The position numbers were made by a program, and so were the translations under genes. A DNA stretch of 64,000 bases, taken from positions 29,473,859-29,537,858 of the forward strand of contig OW121858.1 in NCBI GenBank assembly GCA_933228895.1, written 5' to 3'. The notes under the pieces were generated by a model. That model saw only the letters and a program-made list of their open reading frames with translations. It had not been told where the DNA came from and did no database searches. The stretch comes from Platycnemis pennipes (taxonomy: Eukaryota > Arthropoda > Insecta > Odonata > Platycnemididae). Numbering within the stretch: position 1 is the stretch's first letter; every line of letters starts with the position of its first letter. Shown here piece after piece: positions 1 through 10,984 of this stretch.

Positions 1-276
1 TCAAGAGTAGGATTTTTCTCGTAATTTAATGACCAAGTGTGTGGATAAAATACGTCTGAACAATGACAAGAAGTTATTGTTGGGCACAATTGTAAGTCTT
101 TTTATCTAAGAGATCGTTAGATCTAATAAAGATCTGTCACGATAACGTCTTAGGAGAATCAAGAATAGCTTTCTTTCTACCATCGTAAGACGTGGGGTTG
201 AGAGGTATGACGGACTATGTCTAACCATCAAGATAAGAAGTTGTTGTTGGGGATAATCGAAACCTTGTTGTCTTAA
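1..276 (+). repeat. Dispersed repeat H, left part
   Basis: This segment matches, in reverse orientation, 18472-18716. Shared landmarks include a tract reading 'ctaagagatcgttag' and one reading 'gtcttaggaga'. The repeat is broken at a TTAA (273-276) by a MITE and appears to resume at 1734 with the sequence expected from the 18.5-kb copy. No coding potential was recognised. Confidence 0.6.
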
Positions 277-1040
277 GGCCGTTTTACACGGCAATTGAAA
301 CTGCGCAAGTTGATGTTGATTCCGTTTGAGCAGTCGTCTGCGAAAGTCATTGTGACGTAGAAAATATTGCGAGGACGCTTGCTTTTGACAGCTTTACACG
401 GTGCAATCGTCGGTGCATTATGTCAGCATAACAATATATACCATTCCGTAGCGGTAATATCGTCAATATATCGCATAACGTCAAGATCTGAGAAGTAGCA
501 ATTAATTGGACGTGAAAGATGCGATAAATTACCACCACTTTAAAATACGTTTTCAAGCTATAGTCTAAACATACAATAGTGGAGACCCTAGTCCCGTATA
601 CTTGGCCCAAAATTTGCACCACGAACGAACGGACGTGGGCCAACGTAACGAGTTCTTCCTTTACGCACGAAATTTAAGCTTCCACGTGATTAATCGCCCA
701 GCTCTTTGATTTAAATATCTTTATTCACTGCCTAAGGAGTTGAGTGCAAATGAAAAAACACCTAACTCAATCATCAACAACCTATTTAATTTCAAGAATT
801 CCCCAAGCAGTTCATTGCCGCTATATCCGCACCATCTAGTGAGAGAAATAAACTTCAAACTTGCACGAACGCATGTACTATCAGATTAGAACATCTAATT
901 CTAATTTGTTTCACGCAAGCGTTCACGCATTTGGCGCTGCCTGTCCTCGCATATTCGTCGCTATACACGGCGCAGCAATATTTCTTGCGCAAGTGTTCAC
1001 GGAACATCCTGCGCAGTATCAACGACCGCGTAAAACGGCC

Positions 1041-1400
1041 TTTACACCTTGCAATGTAGTTTTCATTTCGAAAATTAAACTATTTAAAACCGACCTACGG
1101 ACGCCAAACATTGATTATAATAAACAAAAAGCCATACGGAATTAAATTATCTCAATGTTTTGAAATGTTTTACATTAAAACCACCGAAACATTCCATTAA
1201 ATGCACCAATCACTCAAATCCGACTGTTCTGAAAAACCTTCTGCTCGACTACTAAAGGCATTGTTGGCGATGACTATCACAAGAATTCATTGTTGGAGAG
1301 ATATAGGTCTACACAAGGAGTTTACAAGGTGCTTTCGTGTAAGATACTCCAATAATATCCCTGTTATATACATAAAATTGAATTTCATTCAGTACATCAG
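1041..1400. other. Unclassified A+T-rich stretch
   Basis: The sequence lies between an internal MITE end and a CR1-like tail. Short open frames occur here, but none has a recognisable motif. No gene, RNA or repeat could be identified. Confidence 0.4.
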
Positions 1401-1687
1401 CATCTACGCAATACCCTATCAAGCCACATAGAGAGGGTGTGTGGCAGGGGGTGAAGATCACCGAGCATGCTCTATTGACATGCAACTACGGTACTGCATG
1501 AAAACATACTAGATGATAGGGTCACAAGCAGGTACATGGTTAGTATCCATATAGTAATAAAGGGATTATCGGTTGTTAATACATGCATCATGCACTATAT
1601 ACATCTCCAACAATATTTCACCTATTAATTGATATGCTGCCTTTTGTGCTCCCTTATGGTAAGCCGGAAAAATGACATTTTTAATTT
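1401..1687 (-). mobile_element. CR1-like family A, 3' end fragment
   Basis: The reverse strand ends in the family-A terminus, with the diagnostic block whose plus-strand form contains 'gggtgtgtggcaggggg' followed by the usual 3' UTR up to the 'aaaaatgacattt' landmark. It is a 5'-truncated 3' UTR with no reverse transcriptase. It sits between the two right ends of the surrounding MITE complex, so it probably inserted into that element. Confidence 0.75.
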
Positions 1688-1786
1688 GCGCAACAGACTG
1701 CGCAGTATCAGTGACCGTGTAAAACGGCCTTTAGAAGTTGTTGGACCTAATGACAGTTCTTCTCGATAGCGTCTTAAAAGAGTCTT

Positions 1787-2096
1787 GGGGGATTGTGTTT
1801 GAAACCTTCGGGTTTCTCTCGAATAGGTAACCAAGGAGTCACATGGTATAAACAGGAGTTGGTGGCAAATTTTTTGTGATAAAACCGCTGATTACAGCCT
1901 CATTTATTGTTAACACTTGTATTTTATCTCATATGGGGGCTCTATGGTCGAGACAGATGAGAAAACTGGTAAAACAATTGAAGAAATTGAAACGAGTGAT
2001 TCAGACACACCAAATTTACAAACCATTCGTGTTTGTACCACGTGACTCCTTGTTTACCTATTCGAGATAATGCCGAAGGTTTCAAACACAGCCCCC
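1787..2096. mobile_element. Family-G MITE, copy 1
   Basis: The element is bounded by GGGGG(A)TTGTGTTTGAAAC on the left and its complement GTTTCAAACACAGCCCCC on the right, about 310 bp apart. The inverted arms extend about 65 bp and include a CACGTG or CACATG site. A related copy lies at 38592-38909. It sits inside the resumed repeat H. The flanking octamers (AAGAGTCT and AGGAGTAT) resemble an 8-bp duplication but match at only 6 of 8 positions, so the superfamily is uncertain. Confidence 0.65.
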
Positions 2097-2152
2097 TAGG
2101 AGTATGATTCTTCTTACAGTCGATATTGATAAAAATGTAGTGGAGGTGTAAC

Positions 2153-2405
2153 TGGTCGTAGTGGCCTAGTGGGTAGAGCACTGGGTTACTCACCGGAGGG
2201 TCCCGGGTTCAAATCCCGGGCAAGAGTCATTCTGGACACCCCCATCTAATATCCTGGCGATTCGATTTTCTGCGTGTCAGAACTCCGTAGGAAATCGCCG
2301 GAGGTACCGCAGGGTAAAGTACTGGCCCCCCTTATACCCTTAAATTGTGAATTTCACACGCCATTGGCTTAGTGCGGGGTGAGCTCTACTCTAACCTATC
2401 TAAAA
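2153..2405 (+). repeat. tRNA-derived SINE-like element
   Basis: RNA polymerase III promoter boxes are visible: an A-box-like TGGCCTAGTGGG near 2162 and a B box GGTTCAAATCC near 2208. The T-arm can pair (CCGGG/CCCGG). The seven bases before the D-arm do not pair with those after the T-arm, and the anticodon arm has an 8-base loop. This is therefore a tRNA-related SINE head rather than a working tRNA. The body at about 2290-2330 reads VPQGKVLAPL in one frame, resembling a reverse-transcriptase motif. Confidence 0.5.
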
Positions 2406-2904
2406 GACCATCCTTCGGGTTGAATCACCGAGTTAGTGATAACCAACTATGTCTTTGGAATCTGTGATTAAATCTAGATCTGAAATATTTATGACTTATT
2501 ATGAAAATTATAAAAAATTGTTCTTGTGTGAAATTATGTTTTTAGTGTTTTATGTAAAACATTTTTATTACACTTAAGTTTTTATATCTGTTTTATTTTA
2601 TATTTTATTAAAGAGACGTTTCCTGACGGTTAAATGTTTTAGCTATATCATCATAAGTTTTTAAGTCTTTTCTATTTAGTTGCTCTGAATATAAATTTAT
2701 TTCATAAAATTCGGTGGAAAGAAAGAAGCACCTGCTGACAATCCATAGGCTTAGCTGGACTTTATTTGTAAATATTCTTAAGTTAAAATGTTTTAGTGTA
2801 AAACTATATTATTAATTTATTTTTCTTTTGTCAATTTAAACTATTCAACTATATTTTGCAATTTAATGCAAACCTAATACGCTTCTTCTCGATGTACTTA
2901 CCTG
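2406..2904. other. A+T-rich sequence, unclassified
   Basis: This stretch is strongly A+T-rich. It contains a short tract (AAAGAGACGTTTCCTGACGG near 2610) resembling one at about 14060, which may be the 3' end of a dispersed repeat. No coding region or RNA gene is visible. Confidence 0.35.
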
Positions 2905-3335
2905 TAATTTGTTACGGATTTCATAGCAAAAAAAATCTGTGAAGAAGCAAGAATAAAGAAAGGGGTACCGCAAGGCTGTTCACTTGGTCCCATAATTTTT
3001 AAATTTTTTATATCGAGAGAACCGCCCATGAAATCATAGAGAGGTCTTCTGGAGTGAATACATCCAATGGGGAAGGAAGGAATAAGCATATGCTGTGATT
3101 CGCTGATGACATTAGTACTCGTAGCAGAGACAGAGAAGGAGCTGAATAAGATTCTAGTAACCATGGAAAGGCCAATGGACAGATATCATACGAAGATCAG
3201 TAAGAAGAAGACTAAGATATTGGTGTGCAGCAAGAAAGAAGAGGCCAAAAACCAACAATAAACAAGGAAAACAGAAACTGGAAGAGGTGACAGAGTTCTG
3301 TTTTTATTGGCGATGACAGGTAACCAATGATTATA
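2905..3335 (+). pseudogene. RTE-like LINE (family B) reverse-transcriptase fragment
   Basis: Translation gives KKGVPQGCSLGPIIF, the conserved non-LTR reverse-transcriptase block. A shifted frame then gives a region around 3067-3258 with LVLVAETEKELNKIL and KTKILVCSKKEEA. The catalytic FADD box is degraded: the bases encode 'CCDSLMT' in the open frame, and FADD is only recoverable by a frame change. The ending (YLGSRVTNDG in other copies) is also eroded near 3300. Reverse transcription of the element's own RNA would have been the ancestral role, and this copy cannot perform it. The family resembles RTE elements, although clade assignment needs a tree. Confidence 0.8.
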
Positions 3336-3413
3336 GTGATTTATAGTGGGAACCGATTATTGCAATTAACGAATGCTCTATTATTTGCTGAAGGAAATTA
3401 CCCTGTTTCTTAA

Positions 3414-4206
3414 GGCCGTTCTACAAGGTACACTTTCTTATACAAGAACTTGTACAATGCGCAAATTGTATCGTGTAAGAGGTGTATCGCGTACAATTTC
3501 ACGTACAAGAAATTGGATCTTGCTCTGTAAAATCATTGGATGAAACCGTTTCAATGATCCACTCTGTAGTTTCTGCGCATGACAAGTGACGGTGGTGATG
3601 CGTTCTTTTAGTATTCGTAAGGTTGGTGTTCATGTGTTTGTGCGATCACTTTTTTTCCTATTAAAGTGGCAAAACTTCCATTTTTGTTGTACATATCGTG
3701 ATATTCTTTGTTGCTTCCATATTGTGATATTCTTCTGTCGCGTCGGAAGTGTTCTATTTCTGAAAAGATGAGTTGGACACACTGACAAACATTAAACCCC
3801 ATCAATGAAATTAAGATGACGTTATTGAACCGAAAATAAATATATGCAACAAGCAAAAACATGATGTTTGGACGATAAATGATGGGTTTCATGAGCCGAT
3901 GAAAGAGTGCAAGTAACCAATCGTATAATTCCATTTTATTATAATGCTAGGATTAATGGTAGCAAATAATTGTAACCCAGTAACTATGGCAGTATTTTCA
4001 AAATACTATCGTCATCGGATATCGCGATTCAGCTGTTCGACAGAAAACGATATCTGCGCATGTTGTTGGCTACACAAATTGCACGAATATTACTTTGATC
4101 ATGTACGACCGTGAACCAACTTCTTGTACAATATCTTGGTCTAATTTTGCCGTTCAATTTATGGTACAAGATCTTGTACAAGAAATTGTTCCATTGTACA
4201 ACGGCC
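3414..4206. mobile_element. TTAA-flanked MITE with GGCCGTTCTACAAGG end
   Basis: A TTAA (3410-3413) precedes GGCCGTTCTACAAGG. The other end reads ACAACGGCC, followed by TTTA (4207-4210). The inverted arms extend about 42 bp, with several mismatches, and both include TACAAGA and CTTGTAC motifs. The interior has no recognisable transposase; the frames at 3608-3934 (-) and 4029-4370 (-) lack family motifs. It resembles the element at 277-1729 in its outer ends. Confidence 0.7.
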
Positions 4207-4210
4207 TTTA

Positions 4211-4980
4211 CCTCGGTACAAACGTAATATTTTATCATTCCTTGCGGAATCTCCTTATTCGGAATAAGAAACCGTGCGGTTTTATTTCCGAGACGTTCGT
4301 TCTGGAGATCCCGTACGTGATGTAGGCAGGAGGCACGCCTCCTGGCGACGGAGAACCCGGGCGAACTCACTTCCTGACCCTTTCCAGGGTTCCCGGGGAT
4401 AAAGGGGGCGCGTGGGAAGCAGAAGGGAAAGTTGTCTCGAAGTTCTTCGGTAGGGAGGCCGGGTTTATTTTTTCTTCCCTTCCAACTCCGGCCGAGGGCG
4501 GCGCTACGGTCGCGCCTGGTGACCCTTTGGGGGATGGCGAAATGCGCGCAAAAGGGGAGGACCCCTTAAGGGTACACACCCACGCGGTCGTCAATCGATA
4601 CGGGGTGGAAATCGTCGATGCGCGATTAGAATAAATGTATCGATGTTTTTCTGTTCCCCGATGCCGATTCACGTGTGGAAGGTGGATTTAATGGTAACAT
4701 CGATGATATTCGTACATCGCCGCGTACGAAAAATCGAATTCGATTGTTTTCCGTCTCCCTCTGATGTTATCTAGGCCGCTTTACGTAAGGGAATCGGCTT
4801 TAATGGTAGTATCGATAATATTTCTATGTCGATATTAGTCGGTACCATCTGTGACTCGCACTGATTTCACGTTACTTCCGCTATTGTGATTCTTCAATCG
4901 ATTAATCGATACTTTATCTCATAATTAATAAATAAAGAGACGTGTTAATATCGCTTCTCACTTTTTATTTCCAGTCCTGT
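4211..4980. other. G+C-rich island and ATCGAT-containing flank
   Basis: From about 4320 to 4620 the sequence is unusually G+C-rich with many CpG dinucleotides. It includes a short palindrome CAGGAGGC-AC-GCCTCCTG near 4328. From 4680 to 4850 two related segments each read 'ttaatggta' followed by an ATCGAT-like site, about 125 bp apart, resembling the array at 49.1 kb. A 101-codon frame on the reverse strand (4367-4672) has no recognisable domain. It could be an old CpG island or a repeat. Confidence 0.35.
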
Positions 4981-4984
4981 TCCG

Positions 4985-6085
4985 ATCATGGCCAGAAGAC
5001 TCTCCGCCCTTGCATAGCAACGTCAACAAACAAAAGACAGTCGACTTCTGAACTTATGCACATATTCCAGGCAACGATAAAAATAACAAACAACAAAATT
5101 CACTCTTTTTAAATGATAAAAATAACACAAACAACTTTATTTTACGTTTGAAACTTTATATGAATGTATTAACGCCTTCTTATGAATCTCTGCCGTTGCA
5201 TAGCAACTTCAACAAATAAAAAACAATCAAATTCCAAGCTTATGTAAACACATTCCATAGAAACGATAAAGGTACCGAACAATAACTTTCACTATTTACA
5301 AACGATTAAAATAACAAAAACTACTTGCTTTAACCTTTGTTGCTTTCTATGAATTTTGTTGTCTTCCCGAGAGTCTATTCCGTTGCATAACAACGTCAAT
5401 AAACAAAAACAATAGACTATCAAACTTATACAAACGCATTTAAATCAACGTTTTTAATAGGAAACACAAATTTTACTCTTTAAATCGATAAACATGCCAC
5501 AAATACTTCCTTTCACTTCTTTTTAGCTTGCTTTATAATAGACTTAAGAATTATCGACCCGAATGCAAAATGTCTAAATTAAATACGTGTATGTTGGGGC
5601 ATTGGCTAACGAAGTCAGCAAACAAATTTCAATTAACTTCCAACCTTATTTACACATTCCATAGCAACGTTAAAAGTAACGAACAACAACTTTCACTAAA
5701 TACAGACGATATATATAAAACACACTACTTTCTTTTGCCTTTTTTGCTTTCTATGAATTTTGTTATCTTCCTAAGAATCTCTTCCGTTGCTTAACAACGT
5801 CACCAAACAAAAACAATTGACTGTCAATCTTATGTAAACGCATTTAAATCTACGCTAACAATTGCAACCACAAATTTTATTCTTTAAATGCGATAAACAT
5901 GGCACAAATACTTCCTAATTCTTTTGCCTTTGTTGCTTTCTATGAATTTTGTTGTCTTCGTAAGAATCTCTTCCGTTGCATAAGAACGTCAAGAAACATA
6001 AATAATCGACTATCAAACCTATTTAAACGCATTTTCATCTACGCTAACAACAGGAACTCTTTGAATGTGAAGTCTATTGGCTAAA
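4985..6085. repeat. Degenerate tandem array, about 190-bp period
   Basis: A landmark close to CCGTTGCATAACAACGTCAA recurs at about 5011, 5197, 5384, 5596, 5788 and 5988, so six units run 186-214 bp apart. Each unit also contains an 'aaacgcattt' or 'cacattcc' block and a 'tctatgaattttgtt' block. Units are clearly diverged. Open frames such as 5528-5794 and 5899-6084 are by-products of the array. Confidence 0.8.
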
Positions 6086-7407
6086 ACGGGCTTGGAGAAA
6101 ATTTTGCTGAATTTGCGTTACAAAGATATATTACTCTTTGAAAATTGTACTTTTTCGGCGGCTTAAAAACAGTACGTCATCGCGTGACGTAAGGGCACGG
6201 TGTCACTATGGGCGTTGTTTATCTGTTGCTATGCGTGGAGGTAAGTTGTTGAATGAATACTTGGCGATAACGTATGTATTTATCTCATTATTTTAATGCA
6301 ATACACGATTGTATTTCCATTAATTATTTACGTAGTATGGATGGTAACGAGCAAATCGTCCATTAATTATATAATGCCTGTTTAGTGCCCAAGAATTTCT
6401 ACTGCGTCTATGCAATCGCTGGTTTTTATTTTAAGAAGAACGCCGCCATAAGGGAGTCAACCAAAGGAAATTGTCGGAATGTGCTTTTTTAAGTATTTTT
6501 TCAGTCATTGTTTCTTTCGAGAAACGGCTAAAAACCTTAAAACAATATATTCACTTCGTTTTCAATTAAAAATAAATGTTTATCTCCGTAGCAATATGGA
6601 ACCTATACCGTTCAGTGACGTCATAAGGCGTTTCAGGTCACGTGACTTTCGTCGATTTCCGGGAACCTTTTAATATCATTTAATAATCTTTGTGGTGGGC
6701 GTAGAAAAATTTGGCTTATATTATTTAAATTGGTGAGAAAATTTCGCATCAAGTGCATCGTTTATCTTCGAGAAACAAATTTCGTGCATTTTCCCCATTG
6801 TTGTATTTCTGGAAGAAGGCTCTTCCGACGTGCTCTTGACAACGATGCAATCAGCTGTGCCTATTTCGGGATTCTATTTTCGCCTGTAAGGAGTCTGGTT
6901 TTTCCCCTTTTTCCCCCGTCCTTGGATAAGGGGCAGGCCCTTTCATTCCAATCTTTAAACTGCCAACAACTCACCAACAAACTCCAGAAAGAAAGTTCCC
7001 CCAACTCCCCAACTATTTTAAACCCAACATTCCAAAAGAGTCCGATCCGTTCCTCGTGTCTGACTCATCGATCCGTTCCCGGTGATCAAAAATAGAAACA
7101 GCCTAGTGAACCGACGCACACGGATCCGTCCCTGGTAATCAAAATAAAAGGAATAGCCTGACCTCCTGGTGAACTAACCCACAATTTTTTGAAAATGCCT
7201 GGGTTAATATCCTTATTTACTATTATAATTACGTGAAGGAATGCCCGGTAATCACTGTAAATTCACTGTAAGGTCACTGTAAATAGAGGTCAGGATGCGT
7301 CACCAGGTCACGTGAATATAACAAATGAGGACAGTTTTCCGCTTCAGCCGCTATAATATTGTTGCGTTTCAATCCCAAAGTTTAAGCGACAACATCCAGG
7401 TTAATTG
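6086..7407. other. Unclassified region with a weak 121-codon frame
   Basis: No repeat family described elsewhere in the window was recognised here. A plus-strand frame at 6730-7095 (121 codons) has a proline- and serine-rich second half and no known motif. Its composition follows a local pyrimidine-rich stretch, so it is probably not a gene. From 7040 to 7180 a motif near GATCCGTTCCCGGTGATC repeats loosely two or three times about 60 bp apart. Confidence 0.35.
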
Positions 7408-7409
7408 TA

Positions 7410-7650
7410 CAGTCACTTCCAAAAAAAAGTTAACATTTCAGAGACGAAATTTTTCTAATTGACGGTGATTTGGCAACGCTGCGTCACGGCTGCGTCAGGA
7501 CGGGGGAGGAGGATTGGGGGTATGTTTATGATTAGAACTTCGCGAGGCTCCGCCAGAGGGAAGCCGTGACGCAGCGTTGTCAAATCACCGTCAACTCGGG
7601 ACTTAGAAAAATTTCGGCTCTGAAGTGTTACCTTTATTTGGAAGTGACTG
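7410..7650. mobile_element. Tc1/mariner-like MITE
   Basis: The element starts CAGTCACTTCCAA and ends TTGGAAGTGACTG, with TA on both sides (7408-7409 and 7651-7652). The inverted arms run about 100 bp each and meet around an asymmetric core of roughly 60 bp. TA duplication and a CAGT terminus are typical of Tc1/mariner elements. There is no room for a transposase, so it would depend on a protein supplied in trans. The internal reverse-strand frame (7455-7655) is a by-product of the palindrome. Confidence 0.8.
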
Positions 7651-7825
7651 TACATAAAGCCTCATTATATTATTCTCATGTAATCCAACAAATTTAAATG
7701 GAAAACGAAAATATACTCGTGTACAAAACGAGTACGAAATGCACACATGAAAAACAATCGACGATCAGGAAGGAAAATAAATTGATACTGTCGCTTATCA
7801 CGACATATTTCTCGTAATGCATCAA

Positions 7826-8772
7826 AGTGACCAATGATGGAAGAAGTGAAAGAGAAATTGCCAGCAGAATTGCAAAGGCAAAGAAGGTATTCTTATACCG
7901 AAAGAAGAATCTACTTACAGCTGCTAATAAAAGCGCAGAAGTGAGGAAACATAATTCTTTAGAACATACGCCTTCTTATAATGGCAGTGAGGCATGTAAG
8001 ACGATGAGAGAAGCAAAGAAATCAAGGCCGGAAGCATTGAAAACATCTTTACATACACAGAAGAATGATATGAGATAAGATCGACCGAGGGACTAACGAA
8101 GAAGTCTTCTGAGAAGAGTGGGAGAAAAGAAAGAAGTCTTTATGAAAACCCTTAAGAAGAAGACGGGACAACTTAATCGGCCGCATCTTAAGACACTATG
8201 TTCCCAAGAAGACAATCGTCTTAAGAGGTAAAAGTAAACGGGATGATGGAAGACATAATGTATTATGAGATGTATATGGAAAAAGTATAAGGGATGTTTA
8301 ATCTTTAGACTTGAAGAGGTTAGCAGATAGGAGAAGCGATTGAAGGAATGATTCAGGAGTGGATGTATCCAATGGGGAAGAAATTAGCATGTTCTGCAAT
8401 TCGCTGAAGACATAGCACTCATAGCAGAGATAGAGGGGGATCTGAATAAGACTCTGATAACCTTGAACAGGACAATGACCAGACATCAGCTGAACATCAA
8501 TAAGAAGAAGGCTAAGATATTGGTGTGCAGCAAGGAAGAAGATGCCAGTCAAACAATGTTAAACTCGGAAAACAAAAACTGTAAGCGTTCTCTTACCTAG
8601 GAAGCCGAGTAGCCAACGATGGACGAATTAAGAAGGAAATAGTTGGTAAAATAGCCCAGACAAAGAGGGCAAAATCTATCAAAAGAAGAATCTATTAACA
8701 TCTGGAAATACAATCGTAGAAGTAAGGAAACAGTTCATCAGAACATAGTACATCTGGAGCATGTTTCTTTTA
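7826..8772 (+). pseudogene. Family-B LINE fragments, C-terminal part then RT core
   Basis: At 7826-8290 the sequence encodes the post-catalytic part of the reverse transcriptase (VTNDGRSEREIASRI, then an NGSEACKTM stretch) and degraded C-terminal sequence. At about 8340 it jumps back to a reverse-transcriptase core, where FADD would lie, and continues through ILVCSKEE and an eroded LGSRVTNDG region to 8772. Many stops and frameshifts make it inactive. A private change (AAAACTGTAAGCG near 8575) is shared with 59888-60184, so the two loci derive from the same copy. It is interrupted at 8773 by a TTAA-type MITE. Confidence 0.8.
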
Positions 8773-9510
8773 GGAGGTTGATCCGAAAAGTGAAAATCAT
8801 GTCTTTTTTTACACCATCAGCACTAATAGAACTAAAGTTCCTCTATCTAATTAAGTAAAGATAATTACACCAACCCATACTCCTTTTTCCACAAATTGCA
8901 TTTTAAATTACATACGGTTAACGGCGATAATGGCCATCACAGGGGTATATAACGTTTAAAAATACCATAGTGACATATCATTTCTGGAAACAAAACTGAT
9001 ATTTTAAGCGTAATTTCACAAGGAATAAAATGACACGATAAAAAAGGCATCAAACCCACCGTATTTTTCGCTAAATCCACCAACTACTGCGCTTATAGCA
9101 GACGAAATGCGTTAGTTGACTTCAAGCGGTGCTGCGGTAGCTCCAGCCAAAATGTATGGCGTATGAATAATATCATTACTGATGAGATATTAAGGCATAT
9201 TTCAGAAAAATATTATAACATAACGTTTGATAGTAATATTCTTCTGTTATACATTAGTAAATTCATTGAGTACATGAATTTATTACTTTAAAGTAAATGC
9301 TGAATTGACTCCATCGTCATGAGCTGATTAAAATTAATATAAAAAAGAAATCCTTCGACTTTAAATCGTATTTCTTGTGATACTTGAGACTTTCAATAGC
9401 TTAGGTAATTTTCTTTCTGAAGCAACGATCACTTAGCAGGCAATATACCCGTACTTAAATTAATAAGATTCCTCAGACAACTTGACTCAAGCAGTCGCGA
9501 GCCAACCTCC
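8773..9510 (-). mobile_element. TTAA-type MITE, GGAGGTTG ends, copy 1
   Basis: This 738-bp element starts GGAGGTTGATCCG and ends GCCAACCTCC. The right flank is TTAA (9511-9514) and the left flank TTTA (8769-8772). Related copies lie at 31531-32279, 50642-59887 (split) and 60185-60364. It is embedded in a family-B LINE whose sequence continues on the far side. No transposase frame is visible. TTAA duplication fits piggyBac-like mobilisation, although the ends do not begin with the usual CCC. Confidence 0.8.
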
Positions 9511-10115
9511 TTAAAGGGCATTGAGGAATTGTTAGACGATGACAGCAACGGAGAAGAAAAGGGTGGAAGCATTCGAAACGTCGTACATGAACAGAAGAAC
9601 GATGAAGATTAAATAGTTCGACAAGTAAGTTAGGAGGATGACCTAAGAAGAGTGGAGAATAGAAAGAAGTCAAATGGAAACCCTTAAGAAGACGGGACAA
9701 CTTAATCGGCCACATCTTAAAGACACGATGGCCTGATGAAGACAAACGTCTCAGAGTGAAAAGTGAACGGGAAGAAAGGGCAAAGGAAGGCCTCGTGTTA
9801 ATAAGATGATATAAGAATAAGTGAGTGATATAAGAAGAATATCTGAATAAGATTCTGGTAACCATAGAAAGGACAATGGCCAGATATCAGCTGTAGATCA
9901 ATAAGAAGAAGACTAAGATATTGGTGTGCAGAAAGAGAGGGAAGAGGCCAATTAAACCAACTTTAAACTAGGAAAACAATAACTTGAAGAGGTGAGAGAG
10001 TTCTGTTGTTAACTTGGAAGCCAAGTAACCAACGATGGACGAAGCAAGAAAGAAATAGTTCTTAAGTAGACTAGTCCTGGCAAGGAAGGCATCCTTGCAC
10101 AAGAAATAATGCACA
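9511..10115 (+). pseudogene. Family-B LINE continuation after the MITE
   Basis: The sequence resumes the LINE interrupted at 8772, with the block encoding TAAEKRRVEAF near 9545, then the lysine-rich C-terminal part. At about 9835 it jumps back to a reverse-transcriptase segment (NKILVTIERTMARYQL) and runs through ILVC and LGSQVTNDG remnants to about 10115. Frames are broken throughout. The repeated jump from C-terminal to core sequence here and at 8340 suggests tandem or rearranged copies. Confidence 0.75.
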
Positions 10116-10980
10116 TAAAGAATTATCCAATTACGGAATTAAATATATTATATTTGAATTAAGTAAATCTTTTTTTTTCAAATGTTAAAGATGGAGCATT
10201 ATCGTTTGAATTGTTGCGTGGCAACAAACTCCTGATTCCTGTTTTCGCGGGCAAAATTTCGCTCCTGAACTATAGGCAGACTTGCATTGCGTTAACGCCT
10301 AAAAAAAGTGTCTTTTTACACTATTGTAGTCTACGGGCTGCAGCAGACTGGTTTTACGCGATAGGCACATGCAATAAGTGTAAATAGGAAGCTTATGAAG
10401 TGTACTTGTTGCTGGAGTTGTTTTAAATGGACTTTTAGCGAGAATAATTGCTTTTTTGTCGCTGCAAAAGCAACTTCCAAAATTCGTTTTTTTTTCACAA
10501 GTTTAGACTAAAATTACGCCAAGAAATACGTTTATAAACGAGCCAGTTCTTCTCATCGTGGTACTCATGCGTACATAGTGTATGAATATATGAATAAACA
10601 TGAATCGTGAGCATTTCTCACTGAGATAATACACCTTGAATTTAAGAATAATATGGAAAAAAAGTTTCTTTTTCGGAGTTAAAAATGTCAGTTTGGAACA
10701 GGGTTTAAAAATTATAAAAAGGTTGATTTAGAAAGTCTAAGTGTTGCTCTTTTAGGCGCCGTAAGAATTGCTTTGTATTCATGAGGGGTTTGGAAGATGT
10801 GGACATTTGTAAAAACAGTCCACAACTCTCGCAGGCAGTGGAACTCAACAGGTGTATTCAATATAAAACCACTATTGTTTCAAATTTTCACTGCCTCACT
10901 CACCGACGCAATGAGAAGCATTATTAGTGGCACTGACACTTTCTAGCATGGCCAAAAATTGATTTAGTTGTGGCATACCA
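10116..10980. other. Unclassified A+T-rich stretch
   Basis: This stretch lies between family-B LINE fragments. It shows homopolymer tracts near 10170 and 10480 and a short hairpin-like GTTGCGTGGCAAC near 10212. No coding region, TIR pair or RNA gene could be supported. Confidence 0.35.
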
Positions 10981-10984
10981 GTCG

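Larger units (their letters stand above)
277..1729. mobile_element. TTAA-flanked MITE complex, GGCCGTTTTACACGG ends
   Basis: The left end (277) reads GGCCGTTTTACACGG after a TTAA. Two right ends carry the complement: one ends at 1040 (CCGCGTAAAACGGCC) and one at 1729 (CCGTGTAAAACGGCC), each followed by TTTA, a one-base variant of TTAA. Subterminal sequence containing CTGCGCAGT also matches between ends. The outer pair (277 and 1729) fits the host-repeat junctions best, so the 1040 end and the CR1 tail at 1401-1687 probably reflect nesting. TTAA duplication suggests piggyBac-type mobilisation, but no transposase is present. Confidence 0.6.

Noticed and set aside
2155..2228. Functional tRNA gene
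   Set aside because: A and B boxes are present, but the acceptor strands do not pair, the D-stem has a mismatch, and the anticodon arm has an 8-base loop, so it was treated as a tRNA-derived SINE.
6730..7095. 121-codon gene
   Set aside because: There is no domain, and the frame follows a local pyrimidine-rich composition. No splice or promoter signals were convincing.
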